Source: Nematopogon swammerdamellus (lineage: Eukaryota > Arthropoda > Insecta > Lepidoptera > Adelidae). Taken from it: a stretch of 64,000 nucleotides of DNA. The stretch covers positions 17,841,596 to 17,905,595 of the forward strand of contig OX336343.1 in the NCBI GenBank assembly GCA_946902875.1, read 5' to 3'. The first letter of the stretch is position 1. Each line of letters opens with the position of its first letter. Below are positions 11,116 to 22,724 of this stretch, piece by piece. Under the pieces are notes generated by a model. That model had not been told where the DNA came from, did no database searches, and saw nothing but the letters and a program-made list of their open reading frames with translations. Both the position numbers and the translations under genes were made by a program.

Positions 11116-14100
11116 ATGGAACCGCTGATCATAGTGCACGGTGGAGCGGGAGACATTCCGACAAGTCGGATCGAAGGAAAGATCCGCGGTGTGAAGTTAG
11201 CTGCGGGTCTGGGCATTCAGGCGATGCTCGACGGAGGATCCTCACTGGATGCTGTGGAGGCCGCCGTTGTGTCTATGGAGAAGGATGAAGCTTTTAATGC
11301 TGGTACGGTTAAACTTTACAACTTTACAAGCTTGCTCTTTTTCATGTAATCCTTGATGACTAGCGATGCACATGGATATTTGACGATGTACACCTACGGG
11401 AATTGAAAAGACTTGCTACAATTAAAGGCGATTGGTTCATCAGTCGGCGTCAGTCGACGCTCGTCGCCTATTGGGCGGGCACGCGTCGTTCGACTACTAT
11501 ACACTTGCGTGCAATGTTAGTCCACTATCCATCTGTGCTCATGACTCGTGAAAACAACTGTACCTTCCTATTGCCCACCTTTCCACATATGAAATGTATA
11601 GGGAAGAACCGGGCAAGAAACCATAACAAGCTGTTTTACAATATAACTTACATACTAAACTTTAATTACCTAAAGTAACAACAAAGGCATCGTCCATTTA
11701 ATACGTCACGCTATTTTCGCCCATTTTTAACCCACCCGTCCCCCCTTGTCACGTTTCGTCACAAGTCAGTTGACCCCCCCTTGAAAAATACGTGACACCT
11801 AGTCTGACCCCCCCCCCCCCCCCCCCCTTGTTTAATAAAAAAACTTTTTATTCAGTACCTTAAAACTAAATAATTAGTCACACACGAATGGGTTGTTCGT
11901 CACTGCATCTTCAACCGTTATGATAGGAGTTTCGTTGAGTTTCGTTTGACATTGCGCGACGTCACTATAGCACTCCCCCCACCCCCCTCCGGCATCGTCA
12001 CGCGTCGTCATGTACGGGTGACCCCCCGCGCCCATACCTGCGTGACGTATTAAATGGACGATGCCAAAGTGTGAAATTTCCTCAAGGCTACGGCTCCGTA
12101 CTGAACCTGCGAGGCGAGGTGGAGATGGAAGCCAGCATCATGTTGGGTGGGAAACTAGACGTGGGGGCTGTCACCCTGATCAGAGACTTCGCTCATCCCA
12201 TCAGCATCGCGAGGCGAGTGCTTAGCGATTCTCCGCACTCGTTGCTCGGCGGTGAAGGAGCTAAAATGTTTGCTTTGGAGAAGGTGTGTGGCTGGAGATT
12301 TAATTATGAACATTATATTAATAAAAAATTTTTTTTTTTCTGAATTAATTGGATTAAGTGAGTTTTGGATGAGGTACATAAAGCTTTATTTCAAATTTAC
12401 TGTCCATATATCTATATTTTCGAAATGTCGATTTACCGTTGCTTCCATGTGTGTGGCTTTAAACTCTAGACACAGCTTTAGGATATGTAGAACACGTGAA
12501 TTAAAAACTAATTAAAAGTCAATTCTAAATCACATTTTCTCTGACTTTTAGTCTGCCACGGATATTAACATTATTGGTATTTGGCTTGACATGTTGGTAA
12601 TCGCGGTCATTTTGGCCGACATTTCGGACTGGCGCATGCAGTCCATCATCAGGGCGAGTGCCTGGCTGCGGTGACAGTCTGACTTATCAATTATAACGCC
12701 ACTGCTCAGCCTGTATGCATTATATTATATTTAGTTAGCCTTTAAGCTACCTATTTCAGATTTCATTAGTGAACGCCGGAAGCAAATGTGTTATATTGTT
12801 CTCAAATTGTAGGTTAATAGACAAATAGACGATGTTTGTTGCATATTATAATATAAGTCAGTTTTTCTGAATTACTCTACAAGTTCACTATTGCTTGTTG
12901 AAGATAAGTCTCCGGTTTGATTCACATCTTAATGTCTTGCAGGGCTTCCAGACAGTGCCACCAGAATCTTTGATATCGCCGTTTGCACTGCAAGCTCTCG
13001 AAGACTTTAAGAAACACGGGGTGTTCGGCCTGACAGAAATTGGCAATCGCACTGATGAGGTGATACGTTTTCGTTTTTGTTGTAATTTAGATTTAAAAAA
13101 AAATATTATCTGATTCACAATTAAAGGTGCTTTCTGATAAAGGGCCCCCTATTCCACAGTCCTTCATATATATAACAGACATATATGATGAGATGACAGA
13201 CCTCCCTCGTTCTATGCCTATAAAATAAACACAGTTGTATCTACGATGGGTTATGTTCCAAATTCTACAGCATGTCGCTAAAATATAGCAAAAGTTATTA
13301 GTTATTGACACCTACTCGTATACTATTCTACAGGGTCATTATCAATCTAACTTTTTTCGCCAAACTTAATTGCCACTCATACAATGTTCACTTCAAAAGC
13401 TTTGTGCATGTAAGTGTAAGGGCAAATCGTGTTCCTTTTGATGATTGTTCCTCTGGACGAGAGCGTTTCACGCCAAACTACGATATAAATTTGTTTGGCA
13501 ACACCGTTCTGGGTTCTGTCATTCAGTCTGTTGTGTTGATGAAGCGCTTCCAGTGAATAGTGATCGAAAAAGTAAGATTTTTGTCCATTTCACATGTGTA
13601 GTATAAAGATTCAGACGCCGTCGTGTACCTGTTTATAGTGTAATTATTTGGAAATCCAATCTAAAATTTGAGTTACAGCAGAGTGAATATTGTATGAGAG
13701 GAAATCAAGTTTAGCGAACACTCTACTTCTTTAGTTTTGTTTATTTACAGATACAATTAGGGTTTGTTTGAGCTGACGAGGGCTTGATGCGAGCCGAAAC
13801 TTGTAGCATGCGCGTGAAATTTAGAGTGGCCACTCGCTAGTCCCGACCTCGATTAACACCCTCCTCTACTGCCGATGGGCCCGGATATGTTCGGTGAAGC
13901 CATCGCAAGCTTAGTTCCACACCTTCCTTTTATGGGAATTGACACGGGCATCACCTACAACATCCGTGATGTCAGCCCATAACACCGGGTGAGCTAGGTG
14001 CCATGTCAGTGCTTCCCCCTTTGGTCGGACTTTTGACTTGATGCAAGCTGAAACATCTAGGGTGCTGTAAAAGAGCAAGATTGAACAAACACTGGTTTCC

Positions 14101-15170
14101 TCGCTGGACAATCGATTGAAATCTTCTACTAGTAATGAGTCCAGAGTCCAGATGTGTTCCATCTGAAGCCATTGTGTGCAGAGTTCGTTCACCTGCCTGC
14201 TTGGAAGAATTCATCATAATTTCATGTACCGCTCATTCGGTATCTTCGCATAATAGCTCGGCAAGAAAGCGGAAAACTAAACTGACACTTAATTCTGTGA
14301 CATAAAAAACTTGATTCATAAAAACAAGAAATTGTCATACAGGTGGGTACGGTGGGTGCGGTGGCCATTGACTCGTGCGGCCACATAGCGGTGGCTACCA
14401 GCACAGGGGGAATGAGTGGCAAAGCGGTCGGCCGCATTGGTGACACCCCACAAATTGGAAGCGGGACTTACGCTGATGACTCAATCGGAGGTGTTTCTAC
14501 TACCGGTATATTTTAATTTAATTTTAACAATGTAATTCGGCAATGAGCGATTAGACAGTTTTTTTTCTCTCAAAGCAGTTTTTTTTTATTGAAACTGACA
14601 CAGTTGGCTGCGTCACCTACAACATCCGTGATGTCAGCCCATAACACCGGGTCAACTTGGTGCCACGTCAGTGCCGGCTACACTGAACTGGACGGAAAAC
14701 ACAAACTATTTACATAGCGTTTCGACCGACCTTTCATTCAGTGCGGTGGTACCATCCCGGGCGGGTTAAACCCTACCACCTAGTAATAAAGAAGGGAGTC
14801 ATATCCCTTAGTCGCCTTAATATAATGTCATAATATAATATTACTGCAATTCATGTATTATCTACAATAATAACTTAATAACTTTGCAGGTCATGGCGAA
14901 TCTATTCTCAAATACTGCTTAGCTCATGAAATTGTAAGACTAATGGATGGTGGAAATATTGACGCTAATTCGGCAACAGCTCGTGCAGTCGAGGGAATGA
15001 CATGCAGGCTGCGAAACACTGCAGGAGCCATCACTATAGCACGAAACGGGGAAATAGGAGTGCATTTTTCGAGCCGTCGCATGGCTTGGGCATCGGTAAA
15101 ATCAGGAAAAATGCAGTATGGCATTGAAAAAGGAGAAAAACATGAAGAAGAATACGGAAGTCACAAATAA
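11116..15170 (+). CDS. Isoaspartyl peptidase / L-asparaginase (Ntn-hydrolase)
   Basis: Five exons join in frame: 11116-11302, 12087-12283, 12943-13059, 14343-14505 and 14890-15170. They total 945 bp including the stop, giving 314 residues, the usual length for ASRGL1-type enzymes. All junctions are GT/AG. The N-terminus has the family HGGAGD motif. Exon 4 begins [10 protein letters not shown], placing the autocleavage nucleophile at Thr170, followed by ATSTGG and GRIGDTP; exon 5 starts HGESI. Family members cleave themselves before this Thr and then hydrolyse isoaspartyl dipeptides and asparagine in the cytosol. Introns carry a MITE, SINE tails and other repeats. The start is chosen because it directly precedes the HGGAGD strand. 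An I-type LINE ends about 25 bp upstream. Confidence 0.95.
11303..11685 (+). other. Asparaginase intron 1, first part
   Basis: Intron sequence from donor gtacgg onward. No gene or clear repeat before the MITE at 11686. Confidence 0.6.
11686..12065. mobile_element. MITE with 26-bp TIRs and a C20 run, next to a splice acceptor
   Basis: Perfect inverted termini beginning ggcatcgtccatttaatacg mark a 380-bp non-coding element. It contains a run of 20 cytosines (about 11808-11827) and several ccccccc blocks. The target duplication is not clear. Its right end lies 21 bp before asparaginase exon 2, so the branch-point region of intron 1 probably falls within or at the edge of the element. Confidence 0.8.
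12284..12942 (+). other. Asparaginase intron 2
   Basis: No coding sequence or confidently named repeat. A 19-bp imperfect palindrome (ggactggcgcatgcagtcc) lies near 12628. Confidence 0.5.
13768..14033 (-). repeat. Dispersed gatgggcccgg repeat joined to a SINE tail fragment
   Basis: 13768-13925 matches 3318-3480 closely. It is followed by about 100 bp (13933-14033) matching, in minus orientation, the common SINE tail (gtgatgtcagcccataacacc). Both lie in asparaginase intron 3. Confidence 0.7.
14581..14830 (-). mobile_element. SINE copy (common tail), in asparaginase intron 4
   Basis: Reading on the minus strand, it matches the repeated tail: ggtttaacccgcccggg, cggaaaacacaaactattt in complement, cacggatgttgtaggtga, and a terminal A-run (T-run at 14581-14589). 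The sequence immediately beyond the A-run (14524-14580) is also shared with another copy at 52625-52680. The 5' head is missing or diverged. Confidence 0.8.
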
Positions 15171-15235
15171 TTACCAAAGATTATAAAAAGTGTTATATGT
15201 ATCTACCGACTGCAAAATTTGGATATTTTAAGCCG

Positions 15236-15932
15236 CAACAGAAAAAAGTACAGTTCGGTAGCACACCGACGAAGGTCGTATTTTCGGTGGAGACGGAGGG
15301 GGGCATGGTCCGGACTCCGGAGGCAAAGTGGTATATCAAGGCATAGGCGCCGACTACGTGGGTGCTCAGGGGCTCCAGCACCCAAGAGGGGTGAGTAGTG
15401 GGTGCGGAGCACCCACGACGATAGATATAAAAACTGATCAGTAATAGGATTTGAGCGATAAAAGTGCCTTATTTACTTACAAGCCTTTGAGCGGCCCCTA
15501 GCACTCCTATATTATTCTATACCATGCAATAGAATATAGGAGCACTACAAGCGTAGGTGTACATCGTTCGAATGTGTAAATGCGGCAAATGCAAAAAATT
15601 GTGCATTCGCACGTTTTGCGAATCCATGCTGCCGGATGCCGGGAGAATTAGTGAAAAATTGGAGAAGCAGCATGAATGAAAATGGATGTCCAGCAGTGGA
15701 CGGCAACACGTTGATGATAATGATGACAGTTCAATAAAGAAAAAATTGCATGAGCACCCACGAGGATTTCTAAAAGTCGGCACCCCTGTATCAAGGACCT
15801 GTGCGCTGCTTCAGAGAACGATTGCTCGAGTTCCTGAGGCAGTGTATCGGTATGGTCATACATCGTGGCAACGTCTTCGGAATGGTGCCCACATTTCTCA
15901 CCTGCAGGGGGTTAGGCCCTTTCGTGTTTTTT
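15236..15932 (+). pseudogene. Possible coding stretch interrupted by a hAT element
   Basis: If the hAT at 15342-15788 and one target duplication are ignored, the flanks 15236-15341 and 15797-15932 are GC-richer than their surroundings and open in more than one frame. One frame reads ...GGKVVYQGPVRCFRERLLEFL... across the joint. I do not recognise the product, and because several frames are open the coding frame is uncertain. It may be a relic gene or part of another mobile element; it is not part of the asparaginase, whose stop is at 15170. Confidence 0.25.
15342..15788. mobile_element. hAT-type non-autonomous element with 8-bp target duplication
   Basis: Left end cataggcgccgac and right end (complement) caggggtgccgac form the inverted termini. 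Subterminal cgtgggtgctcag is also shared by both ends. Identical 8-bp flanks tatcaagg (15334-15341 and 15789-15796) are the target duplication expected for hAT elements. The 447-bp interior has no transposase. Confidence 0.85.
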
Positions 15933-17300
15933 TTTTTTAGTTTTGTACAATTTCAACAGATAGTTTATTTTTAAGATATTTAAGCCGCTAAGATGTATAC
16001 CCATAGATCTATGGTTTAACTGAAAAATTTTCTTTTGTTTTGTATTGTTGCTCTGGGGTTCGGTCGTAGATCAGACCCATCGGAACTCAACACTTTATTT
16101 ATATGAAATAAAATTGTAGATATATTTACTTTATAATGACTTTTATGATTGTTTACTATAGCACATAAATGACTGAATAAAAATATATCTTTCACTTTGA
16201 AAGTAGGTTAACGAGACAGAGTTTTACCAGTGTGGCAGCGGGCCGGCGCTAGCTAAGCTTGTTCGCGGATTGTACCCGGCTTGTAACCAGTTGCTACAAG
16301 CCAAGAGGTGTGGCCTCATTTGTGTGTTTATGGTTATTTTGTGCATCGTCAAGATCGTGCTCAGTGCTAAGCAGAAAAAAATATTATCGCTTGGTATATA
16401 CCTAATATGTAGGTATAGAAAAATTTAAATACAAAAATATAATGAAATAGTATGGAGACAATACTTATTGGGTTCATCCGATGTCACATAAAAGACAAGA
16501 ATTTGGCGAGCGCCACGCCGAAACGTACCTCTACCGTCTTTCATACGTAACTGACGACCGGACCGGACGTAAGCTCGCTTTGCATCTGTTTAGCCCTGGC
16601 AAAAAACCGTCTCGATAAAAACGGCCTAATTATTCTAGACAATCCTGTAAACCCTATAAACCTGTTTGGTGTGGTGGTTAGTTTTTTGATTGAAATAAAT
16701 AGTGTAGTAGGTACCATTGATTTTATAGGGGGAGTCAGATGTACCGTCAGCGATGTTTTAAAGGTAACATGAAATTAGTCTTCAATTATGTCCTAAGATG
16801 GCGCCAGGAGTATCGAATTTGAATTAAATAATTATTATATTTTTAAATCTGCTAATTATAGAACGATGCTAAGTGGGAACAGCATAGTTAAATTTAAAGA
16901 TTATTTTATATTAAGTAGAAATTTCAAAATAGTGTATTTTAAGGTTTTCATAATTTTTCCAATAAATATTTTCATGTTTTGTCAGTCCGTGAGCTTGGCG
17001 GATAAAATGTATAATTTCGCCGCTTCTGCATCATAGATGTCAGACCAAAGTTAAGTTGTCCTATTTGTCTATAGATGGCATGCCTATTTCTTATTATATT
17101 TTTAGTTGCCAATACCCACCAACCAAACCTGCGTGCAATTCAAATACGCGTGTGCGGTTAGGATAAAGTGGAGATACCTTCTTTAAAATTATATTTTTTT
17201 ACCTCACGACCTTTGAAAACGGAAACAAACACGATGGATTAAATATAATAATAATAATAAAAATCGTTAGCCATTTATAAGAAAATCGACCTCATCGAAA
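15933..17300. other. Gene-free stretch
   Basis: AT-rich sequence without a recognisable exon, RNA gene or complete repeat. A GC-richer patch at 16220-16310 and another at 16500-16600 have no assignable frame. Confidence 0.45.
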
Positions 17301-17301
17301 T

Positions 17302-17640
17302 AATTTGCATGACAGCTACCCTTATTTTTTTGAATTAAAAAAAACTAAAAAAGGTACCCCTAGATAATCGTTTCAAACTACTAAATATGAATTTTCAACG
17401 AAATCGGTTGAGCGGTTGAGGCGCAACGTCGCTGGACACATTGCCATAGACAAATTTGTATGACGGCTACCCTTATTTTTTCGAATTTTGAAAAACTAAA
17501 AAAAGGTGCCCCTAGATTATCATTTCAAACTACTAAATACGAATTTTGAACGAAATCGGTTGAGCAGTTTAGGCACAAGGTCGCTGGACGGTAACACACA
17601 CGCACACATACACACACACACACACATACATGTTTCTCAA
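17302..17640. repeat. Two tandem copies of a ~150-bp unit, then an (AC)n microsatellite
   Basis: 17302-17445 and 17447-17590 share gacagctaccctta / gacggctaccctta, a conserved aactactaaata block and an aacgaaatcggttgag motif in the same order. The second copy runs into acacacacgcacacataca at 17595-17630. This is the usual form of a transposon tail ending in a microsatellite. Confidence 0.7.
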
Positions 17641-17687
17641 AACCACTTTTTTGGGATCGTTGACAGATATATAGCCCAAATCTGTAC

Positions 17688-18017
17688 TGTGTGGGGCCGC
17701 CGGTACTTTAAAAGAATAGCCCCACTGCATCTCTCCCCGTGTATGTCGTAAAAGGCGACTAAGGGATATGACCCCCTTCTTATATTACTAGGTGGTAGGG
17801 TTTAACCCGCCCGGGTTGGTGCCACCGCACTGAATGAAAGGTCGGTCCAAACGGCTATGTAAATAGTTTGTGTTTTCCGTCCAGTTCAGTGTAGCCGGCA
17901 CGACCGAAGGGAAGCACTGACGTGGCACCAATTTCACCCGGTGTTATGGGCTGACATCACGGATGTTGTAGGTGATGTAGCCAACCGTGTCAGTTTCAAT
18001 AAAAAAAAAAAAAAAAT
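17688..18017 (+). mobile_element. SINE copy, type-2 head
   Basis: Starts with ggccgccggtactttaaaag and gccccactgcatctctcccc, then the common body and tail found across this window, ending in a pure A-run (18001-18016). A second copy with the same head lies at 58796-59112. No protein is encoded. The head shows no clear 5S or tRNA boxes, unlike the type-1 copies at 39459 and 40478. Confidence 0.8.
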
Positions 18018-18329
18018 CAGTCGCATTCTCAACTTCGAAATTTTGGACGATCACAATATTTCCTTTCTCCTTACAGTCGCTCGAAAGTAAAAAGCCACCT
18101 CCATAGTTTTTAGCCGTTGCGGCAATTTATCAATCGACGCGCGACGTTCGCTTAAAAATAATAAAAAAATAAAATAATAAAATAATAAGAAAATATTCGT
18201 CTAAATAAAAATGAACATAAAATTTTCTTCATTACCAAATAAGAAGACATTATTTATTACGAAAATAATTTATGAAATTGAACAAAAGAAAATATTTATG
18301 AAATTGAACAATCACAACATTATGACACT

Positions 18330-18790
18330 TCATTATTTAAAATAATCAATCATCTTAACCCTTTGGCTCTTAACCATAAAATATAAAGAATTATCCGTGA
18401 GTCTTGTTAAACAAGGCAAACAAAGGAATGGTTTAGTTGGGCTGCTTTGGCAATAAGTGGATACTTTTTTCGACTTGGTTTTAGCCTGTTTGCTACCCAT
18501 TATTGATACGTTCTTTGCATAACATTGGTGACATGTTCTTCTCACTTTTCTGGCCAATCCCTCTTTCCTTTCCAGAGTGTGTTTCATTCTCTTCCGTCTT
18601 TCTATACGCATTTCATCGTCGCTATCCTCACTCTCCGACAAAAGAATTCGACAGCATCTTCTTTTCGTTGGTTGAACTACGTCTTCATAGATTCTATTCC
18701 AAAACTACGGTTCAGAAGATCTATCTCGATGTTTTCTAACTGCGTTAGCGCTTCTTGTGTTAACTCGAAATCTTCAAAATAATCCATTTT
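18330..18790 (-). pseudogene. piggyBac-like transposase, internally deleted
   Basis: From 18788 down the minus strand begins MDYFEDFELTQEALTQLE and, after a frameshift, continues to KRRCCRILLSESEDSDDE, an acidic N-terminus usual for piggyBac-like transposases. The frame 18641-18333 then runs straight into a Cys-rich C-terminal domain (CHQCYAKN ... KVSTYC ... PFLCLPC), the DNA-binding tail of the same family. The catalytic DDD core between them is missing. A likely element end, reading cacgttgaacgccatacg inward from a TTAA at 19147-19150, lies upstream; the other end was not found and may have been lost near the SINE at 17688-18017. Confidence 0.7.
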
Positions 18791-19150
18791 TGGCGAGAAA
18801 AGCGTAAAACATCCTCAATTGTCGACGCAGCCGGACCGGGATTGATCGCTGCGTCCGCGGCGCGCGAGCAACGGGTGGGCCGCGGCGTGACCCCGCGGCC
18901 CCAGCCAACAGAAAAATACAAATCCTTCATAGGGGGCCACACGATCCACCCGTGAGCCTTTTGCTATATCTCGAAAATTAGACGGTAAAAGTTGCAAATT
19001 TTTTAGTTTCCTTACAAATTACTGCATTTTATAAACTATGTGATGAAAATCTCAAGTTGATGAAAATTACGGATATAATGAGTTTGGCTTGGCCCGAACG
19101 GAAAAGTACGCTAGGCCCACCGGTGGGTCGTATGGCGTTCAACGTGTTAA

Positions 19151-19340
19151 TTGTGGGCTGATTGTGAAAATTCTTTTTTTGTTTGGTAGGTCATACTTCA
19201 GAGGTGCTCCCATTGAAATTTTATCGAAATTGATTCAGCGGTTTATGAAAAATCAACAAAATACTATTGGTGTGTGGTTACCTTCAGCAAAACTTTTGTG
19301 ATGTGGACTTTTTCAGCTATTTGCAGTTTGACACACGGCG
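19151..19340. repeat. Copy of the hairpin-repeat family, 5' part
   Basis: Starts ttgtgggctgattgtgaaaattcttttttt and resembles 19843-19930 and 32035-32100. It begins right after the TTAA that ends the piggyBac remnant. Confidence 0.5.
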
Positions 19341-19840
19341 AATAATTCTGTACCACTTCAACCGATTTCGATTATTCGATTTCGATTATTGTTTTTTATG
19401 TAATATTACTAAAAAGAATGAAATAAAAACTGTTTTAAAAATATAAAACCGGCTTAAAAAAAAAAAAATAAACTAGAACTAAAAAGTATTAAATAGGTAG
19501 GTACCTAATATTTTGAAATTTTCTCTGTCATTGTATTGAAATACATGAATCGATATTGTCATTCATATTCGGACCCTTGTTTCATGAATATTCTAAATTT
19601 GAAATCTTTTCCGACCGGCCAGATGAGCTTAATATATTATAATACGAGTACGAGTACCATCGATCTGGTCTGATGATGGAGACGGAAGGTGGCCATAGGA
19701 ACTCCTAAACTACACATGATAAACCCATCGTGTTTGGGCTCGTTGAATTTGTCTTCACGAGCAATTTACTTTAGACCTAGGAGATTCTCAATTCGACGGT
19801 ATGTTTTCTTTTTTTTGATGTTTGGTACGCGATTACTCCG
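19341..19840. other. AT-rich intergenic stretch
   Basis: No gene or repeat could be assigned. Confidence 0.4.
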
Positions 19841-19842
19841 TC

Positions 19843-20290
19843 AATTATTGTGGGCCGATTTTGAAAATTCTTTTTTTTGTTTGAAAGGGGATAACCATGA
19901 GGTGGTTCCATTTTAATTTGATCGAGATCAGATTGGAAAGCGAGGCGGAATCGCGAGGCCGAAGGTCGAGCGATTGCGCCGAGTACATTAACAGCAAAAA
20001 ATTCAAAAAAAAAAATGTGAAATAAAAAACTATTTAAAAAAATATATAAAAAAGGCCTTCAAAAATGTATGAAATAAAGAAAAATCGAACCCTAGAGTTG
20101 AAGGCGGTGCTAAAGCAAGCAAAAATGATACATGAAAGAAAACATGCGTGGATGATATCCTTTGTGATTTGTGTAGCCTTCTTTAGCACCGCCTTCAACT
20201 CTAGGGTTTTTTTCCATTTTTTTAATTTCATAAATTTTTTAAGGCAGTTTTCATATTTTTTTTTACATAAAATGCTGACATTATTAGAAT
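19843..20290. repeat. Hairpin-bearing repeat, copy 1
   Basis: Contains a hairpin motif (gaggcggaatcgcgaggcc...gcgattgcgccgag, about 19942-19985). Further on are two inverted copies of ccctagagttgaaggcggtg (20087-20120 and 20180-20205) able to form a long stem. A second copy with the same order of parts is at 32035-32400. It is probably a fold-back element; no protein was recognised. Confidence 0.65.
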
Positions 20291-20339
20291 GAAGAGTGAC
20301 GAGTATTTGTTTAACTGTTCAACTAAATAAATACGTTCT

Positions 20340-20394
20340 ATCCACAGAGCACGGAATACCGCGCGCGCGCGGGGGTATTCCGTGCTCTGTGGAT
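20340..20394. repeat. Perfect 21-bp hairpin with a GC-alternating loop
   Basis: Arms 20340-20360 and 20374-20394 (atccacagagcacggaatac...) are exact inverted copies around a 13-nt loop of mostly alternating GC. Confidence 0.9.
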
Positions 20395-20419
20395 CTATCT
20401 ATTAAAAGCGCACAAACAG

Positions 20420-21030
20420 GAAATTACAAATAGTCCAGGAAACGAGGAAATTCCTTGTATGGGCTCTTCGGACTAATTCCTCTGTCGCTGAAACTTTGCA
20501 GTGTGATAGAGTAGGGTTTAAAATATACGTTTGACAAATTATCTAGGATATTTGATGTTTGGAAGTTAGGTATTAAAATGAATGAATGCCTAAAAATGAA
20601 AATCGCTTATAACTGCTGATGAAAAATTGCTCCGTCCGAAATTCCTTCGGTATATGATATTATATATTAATAAGAGTATATATTAACATTATCTAGGAAA
20701 ATTTCGATTTCGAATAGGCAGAAATTTAAAAATATCTATTTTGTATCACAACTTCTTCAGAAAAATTGCTCTGTCAATTTTAATTTTTTTATATGTCTTA
20801 ATTTATTTAAATATATCGGTTTTGACAATTATCTAGGAAATTTTCCATATCGATCACACCTTTACAGATTTTCGGCAATAATTCGCTGTGAAAAATTGCT
20901 CCGTCCGAAATTCTTTCGGAATATGATATTATATATTAATAAGAGTATACATACAACATTATCTAGGAAAATTTCGATTTCGAATAGGCAGAAATTGAAA
21001 ATACCTATTTTGTATCACAAATTCTTCAGA
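20420..21030 (+). repeat. Tandem array, ~269-bp period (forward copy)
   Basis: The block gaaaaattgctccgtccgaa recurs at 20621 and 20890 with intervening conserved motifs (attatctaggaaaatttcga, aggcagaaatt, tcttcagaaaaattg). The array begins at aattcctctgtcgctgaaac. An inverted copy is at 32890-33560. It is related in plan to the arrays at 54.4 and 60 kb. Confidence 0.75.
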
Positions 21031-21359
21031 AAAATTGACCATATAAATGCCAAAAGGCACCAACCCACAAATTGGTTAAAAATGAGTTAAATATACCAAT
21101 CGAGAGCTAATCACCCCTCTATTTTTTGCAGAAAAGACCCAGGCAGGCTACTTGGTATGATACTAATAGGTTTCTACACATTCGTCTAAGAACCATCCTC
21201 CAAATTGAGGTATATCGCAACACCAGAAAAGACTCATGCTACTTGATACTAGCTAACTGGTCAGATTTTTTTTGCGTAAAAGATCCAAGCGAGATGGACT
21301 TTTTTGTTTTTAATGAAGTACGCTAAAAGTATTTATCAAAACAGAGCCAAGATATCTGG

Positions 21360-21500
21360 TTCTTTTTGGCATTATATAATAAAAACAAACTGTATATCGC
21401 AAAGTGGAACCAATTTATGTGGTTCTTTTTGGCATTTATAATAAAAACAAACGGTATATTGCAAAAATGGAATCAATTTATGTGGTTGGTTTGCCTTTGG
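21360..21500. repeat. Tandem duplication of about 62 bp
   Basis: Two consecutive copies share aataaaaacaaac, gtatatygcaaa and ccaatttatgtggtt. AT-rich and non-coding. Confidence 0.6.
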
Positions 21501-22724
21501 GGACCTATAGTGAGTCTTATTTCATTGGAAATAAGAGTTCTTTTTCTAAAAATAAAATCAAACATGTCTACGTTCTATGAAACAGAACGCCTAATAATAA
21601 ATAAGTTCAGTTCAGTTCACTACCGCGACGAATGTGTCAGTTCACGACCGCGAAGTAAAGTAAATTGCTGTTTTCGACGTGGTTCAATGTACCTACTACG
21701 TAGTGATCGCGACATATCGTCAGAGTGTAGTTCGACGTCGTCGTCCAAGCAGGTGCCTACGCCGCGCCGCCTAACGTAACCATTGAAGATAGAATAGAAT
21801 AGAATAGAATATTTATTTGTATAACATATACAAGTCACAAACTAACATTCACACATTTTAAAATGTTTCTATTTAGAATAGAAAATAATATGAAACATAA
21901 TAAATGAATTCTATTAAAATTAAAATTATTAATAATAGAAATCCAATATAAAAGTCACACGTGCCTCCTCGGTGGTGCCAAATGAACAGCAATCAGCGTG
22001 TGGGAGATCTTCGGATCGGCTGGGTTCGCCACCACACCCCGGGAGAAACAATTACACCGGCATAACAGTTCGCTGTGTTCCGGTGTACTTCCCGGGGACC
22101 CAGTAGCAGGTGGGGTTGGCTGTGGTGAGGAGTAGGCCAGTGATCCCGACGCGGATTCGCTGTTCAGAGGTGACGCATCGACACGGTTGACAGGGAGACC
22201 CGGTTAAACGGTTATTCCGCTGGCCGCCCGCCGGGTAGTACAGGAGCCCAATCGCGTCTAACCAACGCGAGAGGCTGCCCCGGTCAACCGGCGCATAATC
22301 CCGGAGTGGTCCGTCGTGCCGGTTGGTGACCGGAGTAGGGGTTCCGGCGGCCACTTCCGGGGGGGACCGGGAGCCTTTCCGTCTTCCGTGTCGGCGCAAC
22401 ACTAACCTGAGTAGTAAGCGATGAAGCTAGGGTCCACGCTTTGCCCGTGAATCACCACAGCCACCCTTTCATGCTCTTTCCCTCCCTCTTACAAAAATCA
22501 TGGCAGCGAAAAAAAGGTTCAATCAGCGGTGCACACCCTTACACCACTATTTAGCGTTGACTCGACCAACGTGCGGGGGTTGCATACCAATTTGAATGCC
22601 GTCCATCACCACCTGGAGACGAAGAAGCCGGCCTTGCTTTTCCTGACGGAATCACAAATATATCGACCTGCACTACCCCGACTATACCCTGGAAGAAGCC
22701 TTCCGGTCGCGAGCCGGGGTTTGC

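Noticed and set aside
14343..14352. Loss of the HD pair before the asparaginase nucleophile as an inactivating change
   Set aside because: A Gly-Thr-Val-Gly context is normal in bacterial and plant members; the nucleophile Thr and following motif are intact.
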